This document shows, piece after piece, positions 51,122 through 60,043 of a stretch of DNA of 64,000 nucleotides. The position numbers and the translations under genes are program-made. The notes beneath the pieces were generated by a model. That model was given only the letters and a program-made list of their open reading frames with translations. It did not search any database and was not told the origin of the DNA. The stretch is from contig NZ_KQ948455.1 in assembly GCF_001514115.1 (NCBI RefSeq), forward strand, positions 420,709-484,708. Direction: 5' to 3'. Position 1 is the first letter of the stretch. Every line of letters begins with the position of its first letter. This DNA is from Streptomyces olivochromogenes (GTDB lineage Bacteria; Actinomycetota; Actinomycetes; Streptomycetales; Streptomycetaceae).

Positions 51122-54097
51122 ATGTCGACCGGCACCGCTTCGCACTGGGCCGATGTCCTCACGCTCCGGCCCGAGGTCACCGCGTCCGACGGCTCAGTGG
51201 GCGAGCTGCAGATGAGCCTGCACAAGGCTGTCTACCAGACCGTTGACGTGCCCTACCGCAAGGTCGACTACTACGGTGACATCACCCAGCCCACCCCGAA
51301 TCTCGTTGGCTTCTTTAGTCGCGTTGCTCGTCGGCTAGGCACCGACGCCGAGACCACGGCGCTGTTCCACCTGGACCAAGGCATGGGTGGAGGCAAGAGC
51401 CATGCCCTTGTCGGTCTCTACCACATGGCCAACTCACCGCAGGAGTTCTTCGCCACAGAGCTGGGCCGGAAGGTCCGCAGTGAAGCGGGGCAGGGTGGCC
51501 GCGACGTAGACCTCACTTGCGCCCAGGCCGTCGTCCTCACGGCCGACTACTTCAGCCCAGGCAAGCCCAGCGAGACATTCGGCCCGGCCACGAACCTGTT
51601 CGAGCGGTTCCTCTGGTCGCTGACGGGCGGCGATATGGACCGCTACCAGCGTTACGTCGAGGGCGGGCCAAACAAGGGGACGCTGCAGCAAGCGCTCAGC
51701 GACGCGGGACGGCCGGTACTCATTCTTCTTGACGAGCTCATGGACTACGCCCTGCAGCTCGCCGACGCGACCAACGTCGACCGCATGCCCAACGAGAAGG
51801 CGTTCCTCAATGCCCTCATGGATGCCTGCGACGACGTTCCCCGTGTCGTATGTGTCGTGGTCATGATACGTAGCGAGTTGGACGAGCGCGGATATCCGCC
51901 GCTCGCTGATGATTTCCGCAGCTATGTGTCTGACCGGCTTGTGCGTAACGGCCCGGATGGCAGGGTTGCGGTGACTGAGTCCCACGACTTCGCCTCGATC
52001 ATCCAGCGCCGCCTGTTCGAGCCGGCCGAGGTGGGTGCTGCGGCGTCGCACTTGGCCAAGCAGTACGACACGGCAAGCGACACCGCTTGGCGAGACAAAG
52101 TGTTCGACAAGCTCGGCCCGAACCGTGCGTTGACAGGCTTCGCCGAGCGAGTCGAAGCAAGTTACCCCTTCCACCCCGAGCTCATGCGACTCGTGCGAGA
52201 GGAGTGGTCACAGGTCCAGAACTTCCAGCGCGTACGCTCCACGGTCGCGATCTTCGCCCGGACCGCGCTGCACTGGGTTACCGAGCACCAGGCCGGGCGC
52301 TGGGCGCCAGCCCTCATCGGCGTCGGCGACATCCCCCTCACCACCGCCCTCGAGCAGTTGCTGTCCTCCGGCCTCTTCATGGGCAACGACCGGGCCATCC
52401 AAGGTTATCGCTCCGTCGCCACCACTGACATCACGAGCACAGACGGGTCCGCAGGACGCGCTGTCGCCATCGACCAGCGGCTGCGCATTGCCGGTGTCAC
52501 CGCTCGCCAGGACCACGCGGGCGTGCGCATGGCCACCGCCCTGTTCTGCTACTCGATGGTCGCCCGCCCGCGCGGCGGTCGGGGGGCGACAAAGGCCGAG
52601 ATGCTCGCGGCCATCCTCGAGCCGACTCCGAAGCCTGGGTCCCCCTACACGGACGCTGAGGAGATCTTCAACGCCCTTACCGGCGAGGATGGCCTTGGCG
52701 CACTTGAGATCACCCAGCCGACCAACGCACCCGGGCGCTATTACCTGTCGATCAGGCAGACGCTCCGGATGTACTTCACCGCCTCCCTTGCGCTCGTGGA
52801 CCCACCCTCGTGCGAAAAGCTGGTCTGGGAGCAGACGCAGAGACTGGCTCGGCGCGGAACCTTCGACGAGATCCGCTTCATCGACGCGCCGATTGCTACC
52901 GGGGACATCGACCTCCCGCGCACATTTGACGGGGTGGACTCGGCCGTCACCCGCCTCGTCGTGCTCGACTCACGCCGCTGGACTCTGCTCAACGGCAAGG
53001 ACACTGTCAGCCGCGCCGAAATTACCGCTCTCCTTGGGCTCGGACCCGACGCTCTGCGCGTGGACAATGCCGCCAGCTGCGTCGTGGCCTGTGTGAACAC
53101 ACAGCGGCGGGACGTGGCGCGCAAGCGAGCCAGGGAAGTCCTCGCCTGGCGCAGTGTGCTCAAGCAGATCAGCCCTGAGGACGTCGACGAATTCCGCGAA
53201 GCCACCACCAAGGTGACCGAGGCTGAGGACAAGCTCAAGAAGGACATCGAAAAGGCCTTTCAGCACTACGCTTACCTTGTCCGAGCCTCGGACGGGCTGC
53301 ATGTGGAGTTCAAGCGACTTGACGACGACGGCAAGACATCCTTGCGCGGCGATCAGGTGTGGGCGGCGCTCGTCGAGGCTGGTCGCGCAACGAATACGGC
53401 AGGACTCTCGGCGGACTATCTCGCAGCCCTGCTGGATAATTTCGAGCGCACACTGACACCGCGCGAAGTCGTGCAATCTTTCTATAAGAACTCGATGTTC
53501 CCCCTGGTTGCCGCGACCGACGAGATACGCCAGGCAATCTTCGCTCTGCTTCGAAGCGGTTGGGAACTGGCAGACTCCGACGGTGACAAGCTCGCCATCG
53601 CCTCCCCGGAACAAATCTCGATTGGCTCCATCAGCCAGAGTCTTCGCCGCGCCGTCAAGGCGGCCGAGACTGTGCCTGCCGCCGGTGTTCCGTCCAAGAG
53701 CACGACGACGATCCCGATCCCTAAGCAGCCGGGCGAGCCAGTCAGAGGCGGAGGGCCGAGCGGATTGTTTGGCGTCGACGACCAGGACTATCGGGCTACG
53801 GCAGGACAGGCCAGCGAGGCCGGCACCGGAGATAGCACCCCTGGCAGCTCGGATCCCACCTCCTTCAAGCGATACATCGTTGAACTCACCAACCGCAGCA
53901 TTACTGCCCCAGAGGCCCGTGAGCAGGTCTGGCAACTCCTTAAGGAACTGAGCAAGGTCCTAGACGCACCCAGCGCTAACCATCAGCTCATGAGCCTGAG
54001 CGTCACGCTTATCACCACGGAGGGCGCACAGGGGGCGATTGAGCAAAAGGCCATACAGGCAGGGGCACGCGTTAGGGTCGAGGACGACGACTTCTAG
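51122..54097 (+). CDS. DUF499-family ATPase
   Basis: 991 residues of the DUF499 AAA+-like family (COG1483). Walker A DQGMGGGKSHALVGLYHMA near residues 84-102 and Walker B LILLDELMDYAL near 200-211. DUF499 signature segments include LTCAQAVVLTADYFSPGKPS and FHPELMRLVREEW. The long C-terminal region is helical with a low-complexity linker (~850-920). Starts two bases after the methyltransferase stop, so it is the third gene of the operon. DUF499 proteins occur with DUF1156 methylases and helicases in predicted defence modules; the precise activity is unknown. Confidence 0.88.
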   Translation: MSTGTASHWADVLTLRPEVTASDGSVGELQMSLHKAVYQTVDVPYRKVDYYGDITQPTPNLVGFFSRVARRLGTDAETTALFHLDQGMGGGKSHALVGLYHMANSPQEFFATELGRKVRSEAGQGGRDVDLTCAQAVVLTADYFSPGKPSETFGPATNLFERFLWSLTGGDMDRYQRYVEGGPNKGTLQQALSDAGRPVLILLDELMDYALQLADATNVDRMPNEKAFLNALMDACDDVPRVVCVVVMIRSELDERGYPPLADDFRSYVSDRLVRNGPDGRVAVTESHDFASIIQRRLFEPAEVGAAASHLAKQYDTASDTAWRDKVFDKLGPNRALTGFAERVEASYPFHPELMRLVREEWSQVQNFQRVRSTVAIFARTALHWVTEHQAGRWAPALIGVGDIPLTTALEQLLSSGLFMGNDRAIQGYRSVATTDITSTDGSAGRAVAIDQRLRIAGVTARQDHAGVRMATALFCYSMVARPRGGRGATKAEMLAAILEPTPKPGSPYTDAEEIFNALTGEDGLGALEITQPTNAPGRYYLSIRQTLRMYFTASLALVDPPSCEKLVWEQTQRLARRGTFDEIRFIDAPIATGDIDLPRTFDGVDSAVTRLVVLDSRRWTLLNGKDTVSRAEITALLGLGPDALRVDNAASCVVACVNTQRRDVARKRAREVLAWRSVLKQISPEDVDEFREATTKVTEAEDKLKKDIEKAFQHYAYLVRASDGLHVEFKRLDDDGKTSLRGDQVWAALVEAGRATNTAGLSADYLAALLDNFERTLTPREVVQSFYKNSMFPLVAATDEIRQAIFALLRSGWELADSDGDKLAIASPEQISIGSISQSLRRAVKAAETVPAAGVPSKSTTTIPIPKQPGEPVRGGGPSGLFGVDDQDYRATAGQASEAGTGDSTPGSSDPTSFKRYIVELTNRSITAPEAREQVWQLLKELSKVLDAPSANHQLMSLSVTLITTEGAQGAIEQKAIQAGARVRVEDDDF

Positions 54098-54268
54098 CCA
54101 GTCGGGCGGCGTGAACGGACGCCAAGGCACTGGTATTAAGCGCAGCCGGGCAGAGGATTGCCCTGTGCCGAACCGCGATTGGCCGGAGGCTGAGGGGTTG
54201 GAAAAGGACGCGGAATCGCAGTGCCCCGGCCGGTGTATCCGGTGTGCTGAGGTCCGCGCATGACCCTG

Positions 54269-54305
54269 AGCCTCCTGCCCGCGCGAAGGCTATAGGCAGG
54301 AGGCT
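54269..54305. terminator. bidirectional hairpin terminator
   Basis: Perfect 11-bp inverted repeat (AGCCTCCTGCC / GGCAGGAGGCT) with a 15-base loop lies about 170 bases beyond the end of the defence operon and before the minus-strand genes. It should stop transcription from both sides. The remaining gap (54098-54486) has no gene. Confidence 0.75.
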
Positions 54306-54318
54306 GAGTCGGGCCGGC

Positions 54319-54375
54319 TTACTTCTTCTTGCCCTGGGTCTTGTCGGGGATCTTGATGAGCTGGGTTTTCGCAGC
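54319..54375 (-). pseudogene. C-terminal gene fragment ending ...DKTQGKKK
   Basis: The minus strand reads AKTQLIKIPDKTQGKKK then TAA directly before the terminator hairpin, with an in-frame TGA just upstream. It looks like the last residues of a lost gene that used that terminator. Too short to assign. Confidence 0.3.
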
Positions 54376-54486
54376 TCAGGGCGCGTCTCACATGCGGCTG
54401 AGTGGTCGTCATTGGTCGTCGTTGGTCCTTGTTGAGCGACCTCGGACGGCCCGGGGACGGCCCAGCTATGGAGTGCACAAGGTGCG

Positions 54487-54948
54487 TCAGCTGGTGGAAG
54501 CAGCACGCCACTCCGCGGTGATGCACCCTTCTTCCATGTGCCACCAGCCCTTGGTGACGCCGTGCTTCAGCAACCGTTGCACCTTGGTGAGATCGGCGGT
54601 GGGCGGGACGTCCAGGGCGACCATGCGGAACTGCTCGGTCCCTTCGCCGTCGACGCCGAGTTCCTGAAACGCGTTGATCACGCTCTGCCGTGCGGCGCCG
54701 GTGCCGCCCCCGCGCAGCACGATGAGGCGGATGGTGCAGTTCTTGGAACGACGAACGACCTCGCCGGCCCATCGCACGTCTTCCTCGTCGGGCTCGACGG
54801 CCAGGATGTCTCCGCAGGAGATGCCTCGAACGAACCAGGGGATGTCGTCGAGCCGCACGGTGCCGTCGCCCTGATCGACGGCCCACAGGCTCTCCACCCA
54901 TGCCGGGGGCCAGTTGTCTTTGACCTCAAGCCGGAAGTGCACCTTCAC
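54487..54948 (-). CDS. DUF4265-domain protein
   Basis: 153 residues: VHFRLEVKDNWPPAWVESLW, then DDIPWFVRGISCGDILAVEP and FRMVALDVPPTADLTKVQRL, which matches the DUF4265 family of small soluble proteins of unknown function. GTG 54948 is taken from family alignment; no good ribosome site. It is cargo between the defence operon and the OLD-like ATPase. Confidence 0.7.
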   Translation of the reverse strand: MKVHFRLEVKDNWPPAWVESLWAVDQGDGTVRLDDIPWFVRGISCGDILAVEPDEEDVRWAGEVVRRSKNCTIRLIVLRGGGTGAARQSVINAFQELGVDGEGTEQFRMVALDVPPTADLTKVQRLLKHGVTKGWWHMEEGCITAEWRAASTS

Positions 54949-55253
54949 GTACGGGCCACCATCATGCCGCCAAGGGTGCCCGGCCCTGCAACGTCGGCCG
55001 CAGGCGGGTGATTGAGCACACCAGCGCAGAGTGGAAGGCAGGTTCGCCATTGCCTCAGCCGACGACAGCCAGCCACGACGGCGGGTGCGCCGACCGACCA
55101 GGCACGCGTGTGCCTCGCTGCACCCCCACCGCCCTTAGCCACGTTGCCAATGTCGTCGACCAGAACGAGCTGCGACGGCCTACCCGTGACAACGAACGGC
55201 GGGGCCTGAGCCCTCAGCTCAATACTGCTGCAGTGTCTATGCCGAGCGTGAAT

Positions 55254-56969
55254 TCATGTCCCATGGCCCTCGCGGGGGGGATGGAGGTTTAGTTGGGATG
55301 ACGGAGTATCTCTAGAGAATTCAACCCAATACCCAGAGAACTCCCTAGGCGCGTGGACGGTTAGGCGGTGACGTCCTTCAGATATACATTCCACGGTGAC
55401 GATTCTCGAATCAGTCTTGGATGAGGGCCCTACTGGACTATTGAGCGCAATTTCCGGGTTTAGGCGCTGACTCTCCATTACTGAGTGTGCAATCCTCTCG
55501 ACGGCCGCCTCGAGAAGAATGAAGACGTCACCCATCAGATCAAGCGAGTAGGCACACCAGTTGGTAACCTCGTCGATAACTCCCTCTTTTTGAGCGGCCA
55601 CTCTGGCTTGATCGGCACCCTTGTTTTCAATCGACAAGACATCCTCCAGGGTTCCTTGAGGATGCAGCCAGAGTCCCGCACTTCGCCAGATTTCGAGCAG
55701 CTTGTTCTTCCTGACGGAGTTTCCTGAGTTTTCTGGAACAGATGACGCCAACCATGCCCCCCGGCTCTTTGGGTCGCTTTTCACCTTTGCGGTATCCATG
55801 GCCGTGATCAGCTGCTTGAGCGCATTCATGGTGGTGGGTGGATCAATGGCTAGCTCATTGCGATATCCCTCGGTCACCTTGGAGATGGCATCCATTGCCC
55901 GCCGTACTTCAGGAGCAAAGCATGCATCGAGGTCGGCCACCGATTTTACATCCAAGCCGACCTTCGTGCACACCTCAAACCAAAGGGCAACCGCTCCGCT
56001 CCCGCCGCACTCTACAAGGTCGGTTTGTGCCACAACTTCAGGTGGTTGGGTGCGGCCAAGGGATACTGTGAATGCTGCGACATCGTGTGGCCCTTCAACC
56101 AAAACCGGCCGAGGCGAGAAAACAAGCTGACTTACCAGCTGTGGATTCCCCTGCAACGAGGCAGTTACGCGATCTTTCTGTGCGTCGAGTACATGTTGCG
56201 AGAGTTTTGTTGGCGTTCGGCCGGCACTGAAGTACCAAATAGCGGCCAAATCATTCGCGCTCTTCGGTTTGAGTAGGGTGGGTTCGTGCGTAACGATAAT
56301 TGCTCGTCTGCCAGATCGTTCGCATTCCATACTGAGCTCAGTAACCCAAAGTCGGGCCATGGAGGGATGCAAGTGGAGTTCAGGTTCATCCACAATCAAA
56401 AGCTGCCAGTCTTGTCGATATGCGGCGGCGAGCAAGATGACAAGTTCTCTGAGACCATGCCCTTCTTCACGTAGCAGTGAGTACTCGATATTGCCAATCC
56501 GAACATACGGATCGAGGAATCCTGCACTTTCTCGAAGCTCGATTACCCTTCCAAGCGCTCGGCGGAGAAATGCTGCGACGCGCAGCCATACTTCAGGTTC
56601 CTCCTTAAGGGTGTACAATTCGTCATTTCCCATTCCCTTGTCTCGCATGGTGTTCGTCATCTGCTGACGCTCGGTCTCTCCGATGGGGATACCCTTCATT
56701 TCGCTGGGCGTTGACCCCCATTGGTATACCGAGTACGACATCAGCCCGGAAAGTCTGTCGGTGGACAAGATTCGCGTCTGCGCCCCGAATCTGCGGGCGA
56801 TGGCGTGAGCCGTCTTTGACTTTCCACTTCCGTTCCTGCCAACAAAAAAGCTGACGGGAATCGACCAGTCGTCCAGCGTGAGGAATTCAGGGTTCGCTTC
56901 CAGATTTGACGTGAACACCTCGTTAGCGTGAATGGTCAAGTGGGGAAGTGCGGGTGCAGTCTGCGTCAT
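55254..56969 (-). CDS. OLD-like ATPase with TOPRIM-type region
   Basis: 571 residues. ABC-type ATPase: Walker A FFVGRNGSGKSKTA (residues 41-54), signature-like EEGHGLRELVILLAAAY near 165-180, Walker B LLIVDEPELHLHP near 188-200 and H-loop IIVTHEPTLL. A TOPRIM-like part follows: VLVEGPHDVAAF near 292 and VADLDACF near 345. This order is typical of OLD-family overcoming-lysogeny-defect nucleases used in anti-phage systems. Base composition is visibly more A+T-rich than its neighbours, which points to recent transfer. ATG 56969. Lacks an adjacent UvrD-like partner, so it is a class 1-type single gene. Confidence 0.8.
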   Translation of the reverse strand: MTQTAPALPHLTIHANEVFTSNLEANPEFLTLDDWSIPVSFFVGRNGSGKSKTAHAIARRFGAQTRILSTDRLSGLMSYSVYQWGSTPSEMKGIPIGETERQQMTNTMRDKGMGNDELYTLKEEPEVWLRVAAFLRRALGRVIELRESAGFLDPYVRIGNIEYSLLREEGHGLRELVILLAAAYRQDWQLLIVDEPELHLHPSMARLWVTELSMECERSGRRAIIVTHEPTLLKPKSANDLAAIWYFSAGRTPTKLSQHVLDAQKDRVTASLQGNPQLVSQLVFSPRPVLVEGPHDVAAFTVSLGRTQPPEVVAQTDLVECGGSGAVALWFEVCTKVGLDVKSVADLDACFAPEVRRAMDAISKVTEGYRNELAIDPPTTMNALKQLITAMDTAKVKSDPKSRGAWLASSVPENSGNSVRKNKLLEIWRSAGLWLHPQGTLEDVLSIENKGADQARVAAQKEGVIDEVTNWCAYSLDLMGDVFILLEAAVERIAHSVMESQRLNPEIALNSPVGPSSKTDSRIVTVECISEGRHRLTVHAPREFSGYWVEFSRDTPSSQLNLHPPREGHGT

Positions 56970-56991
56970 GGCGGCATAGTGTCAGATGATC

Positions 56992-57009
56992 TTTGATGGC
57001 ATGATCAAA
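56992..57009. promoter_or_regulatory. TTTGAT-N6-ATCAAA dyad before OLD-like gene
   Basis: A 6-bp inverted repeat (arms 56992-56997 and 57004-57009) is centred about 30 bases upstream of the start codon. It could be a small operator or part of the promoter. Confidence 0.35.
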
Positions 57010-57375
57010 ACGTGTGGATTGCAGTCCATCCGTGGGCTAGCGGAACAGGTTGGCCTCTGGCCTGTCCGGTCGGGAGTCAAGCGTGATCAGGGAGCGGACG
57101 CCGTGCGGTAGCTGCTTCAAGCCTGTCTCGTGGACGAGTGCCGTCCTAAGGCCAGCCGTTACGAGCCCCGATAGAGGACAGGCCAAAGCTGTGGAGCCGG
57201 CTGCCCAGCGACGGGGTACCTCTTTTCTCGCATCAGATGGCTGGTTGCTGTGAGCGCGGCACGGGCGCCGGCCGGGCTGGAGCGGGGCGGAGACAGGAGC
57301 GCAGGCCCGGCCGGGGGCCGGGCCGCGCGCGGAGAGCGGAGCGAGCCGCCTTGAACCAGTAGAGAAAGTTGTAAC
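57010..57375. other. 366-base gap, no gene recognised
   Basis: The first half has ordinary composition with no supported ORF. The second half (57245-57350) is a G+C-rich, palindrome-rich stretch (GCCGGCCGGGCTGGAG, GGCCCGGCCGGGGGCC) like intergenic DNA of Streptomyces plasmids and AICEs. It probably marks the boundary between the defence cargo and the transfer module. Confidence 0.4.
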
Positions 57376-57753
57376 TCAGTCGGTCGCGTGGGGCTTGAAG
57401 TCATACGCGCAGCGCGGAAGTTCAAGGCTTCTCCGGTGCGCCAGGGGTAGGAAGAGCGCTGGTCGGGCCGTCCAAGTGATGCGTGTGCCGTCCTGGTTGA
57501 TGGTGACTGTGCAGGGTTCCGAGCACAGGAGAGCTCTCCTCGTCTCGATGCGGCCCTCGTAGAGCCATTCCCATGCTTCGTCGGAGGCTCTGGGGTCCAG
57601 TGCTGGTGTGATGGTGCGCAGCGCGATGGCTATCCAGCGGTCTGCTTGTCCGGCTGAGTTGGCGTCGAAGGAGCCGCGGAGGGTCGGCTGTCGCGTCTGG
57701 GTGAGGTCTTCGGTCCAGCATTCGCACCAGAAGCCGCGGGTGTATCCGTTCAC
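57376..57753 (-). CDS. hypothetical AICE protein
   Basis: 125 residues, VNGYTRGFWCECWTEDLTQT at the start, ending PRCAYDFKPHATD. Not recognised as a known domain. GTG 57753 overlaps the stop of the upstream gene (GTGA), so it is third in a coupled minus-strand set with the HATPase gene. Confidence 0.65.
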   Translation of the reverse strand: MNGYTRGFWCECWTEDLTQTRQPTLRGSFDANSAGQADRWIAIALRTITPALDPRASDEAWEWLYEGRIETRRALLCSEPCTVTINQDGTRITWTARPALFLPLAHRRSLELPRCAYDFKPHATD

Positions 57754-58094
57754 GGGGTCGCTCCCGGCGGGTAGGCCACGAGGACGTAGCGCGTGTTCTC
57801 GTCGTGCAAGGTGAGTTGGTAGGCCGTGCCTGCGGTCAGGTAGGCGAGGGCTCGTTCGTGCTCGGTCTCGTCGCGCAGCCAGTAGCGGCCCGGCTGGGCG
57901 TATGCCATGTCGAGTTGGTCCGTGACGTTCCTCGTGCGCTCGCGAAGCCATCGCATCGCGAGGCGTGGGCTTGTCGCATCGTGTGATCCCAGGGGGATGG
58001 AGCTGGTTTCGTGCAGCGGGTAGGCCGTGGCCCAGCAGCGGTACGTGCCGTCCTGCCCCGCCGCGGCTAAGTCCTCGGGAGTCGACGTCAGCAC
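57750..58094 (-). CDS. hypothetical AICE protein
   Basis: 114 residues: TYRCWATAYPLHETSSIPLG, RLAMRWLRERTRNVTDQLDM, then HERALAYLTAGTAYQLTLHD. Unrecognised small protein. GTG 58094 lies inside the last codons of the HATPase gene (7-base overlap), and its stop overlaps the next gene by four bases. Confidence 0.65.
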   Translation of the reverse strand: MLTSTPEDLAAAGQDGTYRCWATAYPLHETSSIPLGSHDATSPRLAMRWLRERTRNVTDQLDMAYAQPGRYWLRDETEHERALAYLTAGTAYQLTLHDENTRYVLVAYPPGATP

Positions 58095-58516
58095 GGGTGG
58101 CCCCCCGGGCGGATGCTCGTGAAGAGTTCCGCGGTGACTGTGTGGCCGGCCTGGCTGTCGTGGACCAGGACCCGGTGGGCGATTGCGCTGACCATGCCGA
58201 GGCCTCGCCCTTGTGTGGCGTCCTGGTCGGCGTGCTCGGCCTTCGGTGTCGTCCCGGTGCCGCCGTCGTCCGTGACCGACAGGGCAACCACCTGGGAAGA
58301 GACCGCGAGAGCCAGATGGAAGCTGCCAGACTGCTGTCCGCTGGCGGTGTGGAGGATCGCGTTCGCGCTCAGCTCACTCACGATCAGTTCGGCGTCCTCG
58401 GCCAACGGCGAGCCGCGCAGGATGTCCCGCGTCCAGCGGCGGGCCCTGCTGACCTCTTCGGGGAAACCTGGGCAAGTGAGTCCCCAGACCCGCGCAGTGC
58501 TCGTATACTCGTGCAT
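58088..58516 (-). CDS. HATPase-domain anti-sigma-like ATP-binding protein
   Basis: 142 residues with GHKL-type ATPase motifs: ELIVSELSANAILHT (N-box Asn), VTDDGGTG and TQGRGLGMVSAIAH (G2 box). Streptomyces has many of these RsbW-like stand-alone HATPases, some of which act as anti-sigma factors or in mobile elements. ATG 58516 is chosen; the operator at 58507-58522 overlaps it, so expression should be under KorSA-like control. Confidence 0.8.
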   Translation of the reverse strand: MHEYTSTARVWGLTCPGFPEEVSRARRWTRDILRGSPLAEDAELIVSELSANAILHTASGQQSGSFHLALAVSSQVVALSVTDDGGTGTTPKAEHADQDATQGRGLGMVSAIAHRVLVHDSQAGHTVTAELFTSIRPGGHPC

Positions 58517-58522
58517 ACAAGT
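58507..58522. promoter_or_regulatory. KorSA-like operator ACTCGT-GCAT-ACAAGT
   Basis: Dyad ACTCGT-N4-ACAAGT overlapping the start codon of the HATPase gene. Same layout as the perfect site at 59940-59955, with one change in the right arm. Confidence 0.55.
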
Positions 58523-58562
58523 TCCTTCGTGCTGGTAGGCCGCCATGTGCAGCGGGTTCGGG

Positions 58563-58994
58563 CTAGACGAGTTTCACGCCGTCGTGGGCGCGGATGGCCG
58601 GCGGAGATGCCGCGTCGAGTGCGTCCAGGACGCGGATCGCGTACGCCTCGTCGGCGAGTTCGGTGACTTCTTCGCGGGTGGCCCAGCGCAGTGCGTAGGT
58701 CTCGTCCCCGGTGGTGGGTGTGCCGTCGGCGGCCTTGCAGCGGAAGACCAGAGAGACGATCAGGCCCGTCATGTTCTTGTAGACGCCGGTGAGGGTCGCG
58801 GGAAGCGCGATCTTGATTCCGGTTTCTTCGAGGACTTCGCGCTGAAGCGCCTCGGGGAGGGTTTCCTCCCGCTCGACGATGCCACCCGGGGGTTCCCAGT
58901 GACCGTTGTCGCGACGCTTGATCAGCAGGGCTCGGCCCTGGTCGTCGACAATGACTCCGGCAACGCTCACGGAGTGCGGGCGGTCAGTGGTCAC
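58563..58994 (-). CDS. NUDIX hydrolase
   Basis: 143 residues with a complete Nudix box (GX5EX7REUXEEXGU) at GGIVEREETLPEALQREVLE followed by ETGI. It would hydrolyse a nucleoside diphosphate linked to another group. GTG 58994; the ORF extension to 59051 has no match and would run into the GntR operator. NUDIX genes are a constant companion in AICEs between regulator and transfer genes. Confidence 0.85.
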   Translation of the reverse strand: MTTDRPHSVSVAGVIVDDQGRALLIKRRDNGHWEPPGGIVEREETLPEALQREVLEETGIKIALPATLTGVYKNMTGLIVSLVFRCKAADGTPTTGDETYALRWATREEVTELADEAYAIRVLDALDAASPPAIRAHDGVKLV

Positions 58995-59049
58995 GTTCCT
59001 CGGCCTTCTCGGATGGCTAGGCTCTCCACCGTAGCAACAACACTCGCCC

Positions 59050-59079
59050 ACTCGTCTAGATACCTAAAGGAGTACTCGT
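59050..59079. promoter_or_regulatory. two ACTCGT half-sites in front of GntR gene
   Basis: ACTCGTCTAG at 59050-59059 and ACTCGT at 59074-59079 flank the AAAGGAG ribosome site; the second overlaps the GTG start at 59078. Suggests autoregulation of the regulator. Confidence 0.45.
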
Positions 59080-59866
59080 GACCTCACTCCCGACCAGTCT
59101 GCTCGGCGATCTGGACCCCACGAGCGATCGTGCGGTGTTCCGGCAGATCGCCGACCAGCTGCGCGAGGCCATCGACCGTGGGCGATTCAAGGAGGGCGAA
59201 AAGCTCCCCTCGGAAGCTGAGCTCGTCGAGCACTACGGCGTGTCCCGGATGACCGTCCGGAACTCCTTCTCCATCCTCCAGGGCGAGGGGCTCGTCCATG
59301 CCGAGCACGGGAAGGGCGTCTTCGTGCGACCACGGCCACCCGTGCGGCGGCTCGCCTCCGACCGGTTCGCCCGGCGCCACCGTGAACAGGGGAAGTCCGC
59401 GTTCATCGTCGAGGCCGACGCCGCCGGAAGTCACCCGCAGGTGGACAGCCTGGAGGTCAAGGAGGAGAAGGCCAGCCAGGACATCTCCACCCGGCTCGGG
59501 TCCGTGCGGCGCGTGCTCGCTCGCCGGCGCCGGTATCTGCTCGACGGTCGTCCGGTCGAGTTCGCCACCTCGTACCTCCCGCTCGACATCGCCCGGGACA
59601 CGCCGATCGCCGAGCCCAACCCTGGCCCCGGCGGCATCTACGCCCGTCTTGAGGAGCTCGGCCACCGCCTCGACCACTTTGAGGAGGAGATCCGGGCCCG
59701 GATGCCCTCGCCGTCCGAGGTCAAGACGCTCCGGCTGGCTTCCGGCGTGCCCGTGATCCACCTGATCCGCACCGCGTACGACACCGAAGGGCGGGCCGTG
59801 GAGGTCTGCGACACGGTCATGGCGGCGGATGCGTACGTCCTGTCGTACCAGCTCCCGGCGACGTGA
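59078..59866 (+). CDS. KorSA-like GntR/HutC regulator
   Basis: 262 residues. Winged helix-turn-helix at about 18-80: FRQIADQLREAIDRGRFKEG, LPSEAELVEHYGVSRMTVRN, GLVHAEHGKGVFV. UTRA ligand domain follows (~95-255). In pSAM2-type AICEs KorSA represses transfer and replication genes by binding its own and the pra promoter. The dyads around its start and near the following genes fit that role. GTG 59078 after AAAGGAG. Confidence 0.85.
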   Translation: MTSLPTSLLGDLDPTSDRAVFRQIADQLREAIDRGRFKEGEKLPSEAELVEHYGVSRMTVRNSFSILQGEGLVHAEHGKGVFVRPRPPVRRLASDRFARRHREQGKSAFIVEADAAGSHPQVDSLEVKEEKASQDISTRLGSVRRVLARRRRYLLDGRPVEFATSYLPLDIARDTPIAEPNPGPGGIYARLEELGHRLDHFEEEIRARMPSPSEVKTLRLASGVPVIHLIRTAYDTEGRAVEVCDTVMAADAYVLSYQLPAT

Positions 59867-59939
59867 TCGGCGTGAGTGGCGGGTGATCCGCGGTGGTGCG
59901 CGGGGTCGCTTCCCGGAACTCGTACACGCCGACAGGCAT

Positions 59940-59955
59940 ACTCGTATAGACGAGT
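59940..59955. promoter_or_regulatory. perfect KorSA-like operator ACTCGT-ATAG-ACGAGT
   Basis: A dyad with perfect 6-base arms and a 4-base centre, about 100 bases upstream of the transfer-operon start at 60044. It is the best-conserved copy of the motif in the window. Confidence 0.65.
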
Positions 59956-60012
59956 GGGCAAGTCGTGTGGCAGGGTGGTCGTCGTTCCCGGAGATCGGGT
60001 TCGAAGGCTGCA

Positions 60013-60028
60013 TCTTGTATAGACGAGT
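60013..60028. promoter_or_regulatory. KorSA-like operator TCTTGT-ATAG-ACGAGT
   Basis: Shares the ATAG centre and the right arm with the perfect site. Ends 16 bases before the TTG start at 60044, so binding here would block the transfer operon. Confidence 0.55.
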
Positions 60029-60043
60029 AGACAGGAAGAACTC

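Noticed and set aside
45118..54097. BREX or DISARM system
   Set aside because: Methylase, ATPase and helicase are suggestive, but PglZ, BrxA/B/L and the DrmA/B/C genes are absent in the whole window; named only as a predicted three-gene system.
54945..55142. Small ORF overlapping the DUF4265 start by GTGA
   Set aside because: No recognisable sequence and poor start; the overlap seems fortuitous.
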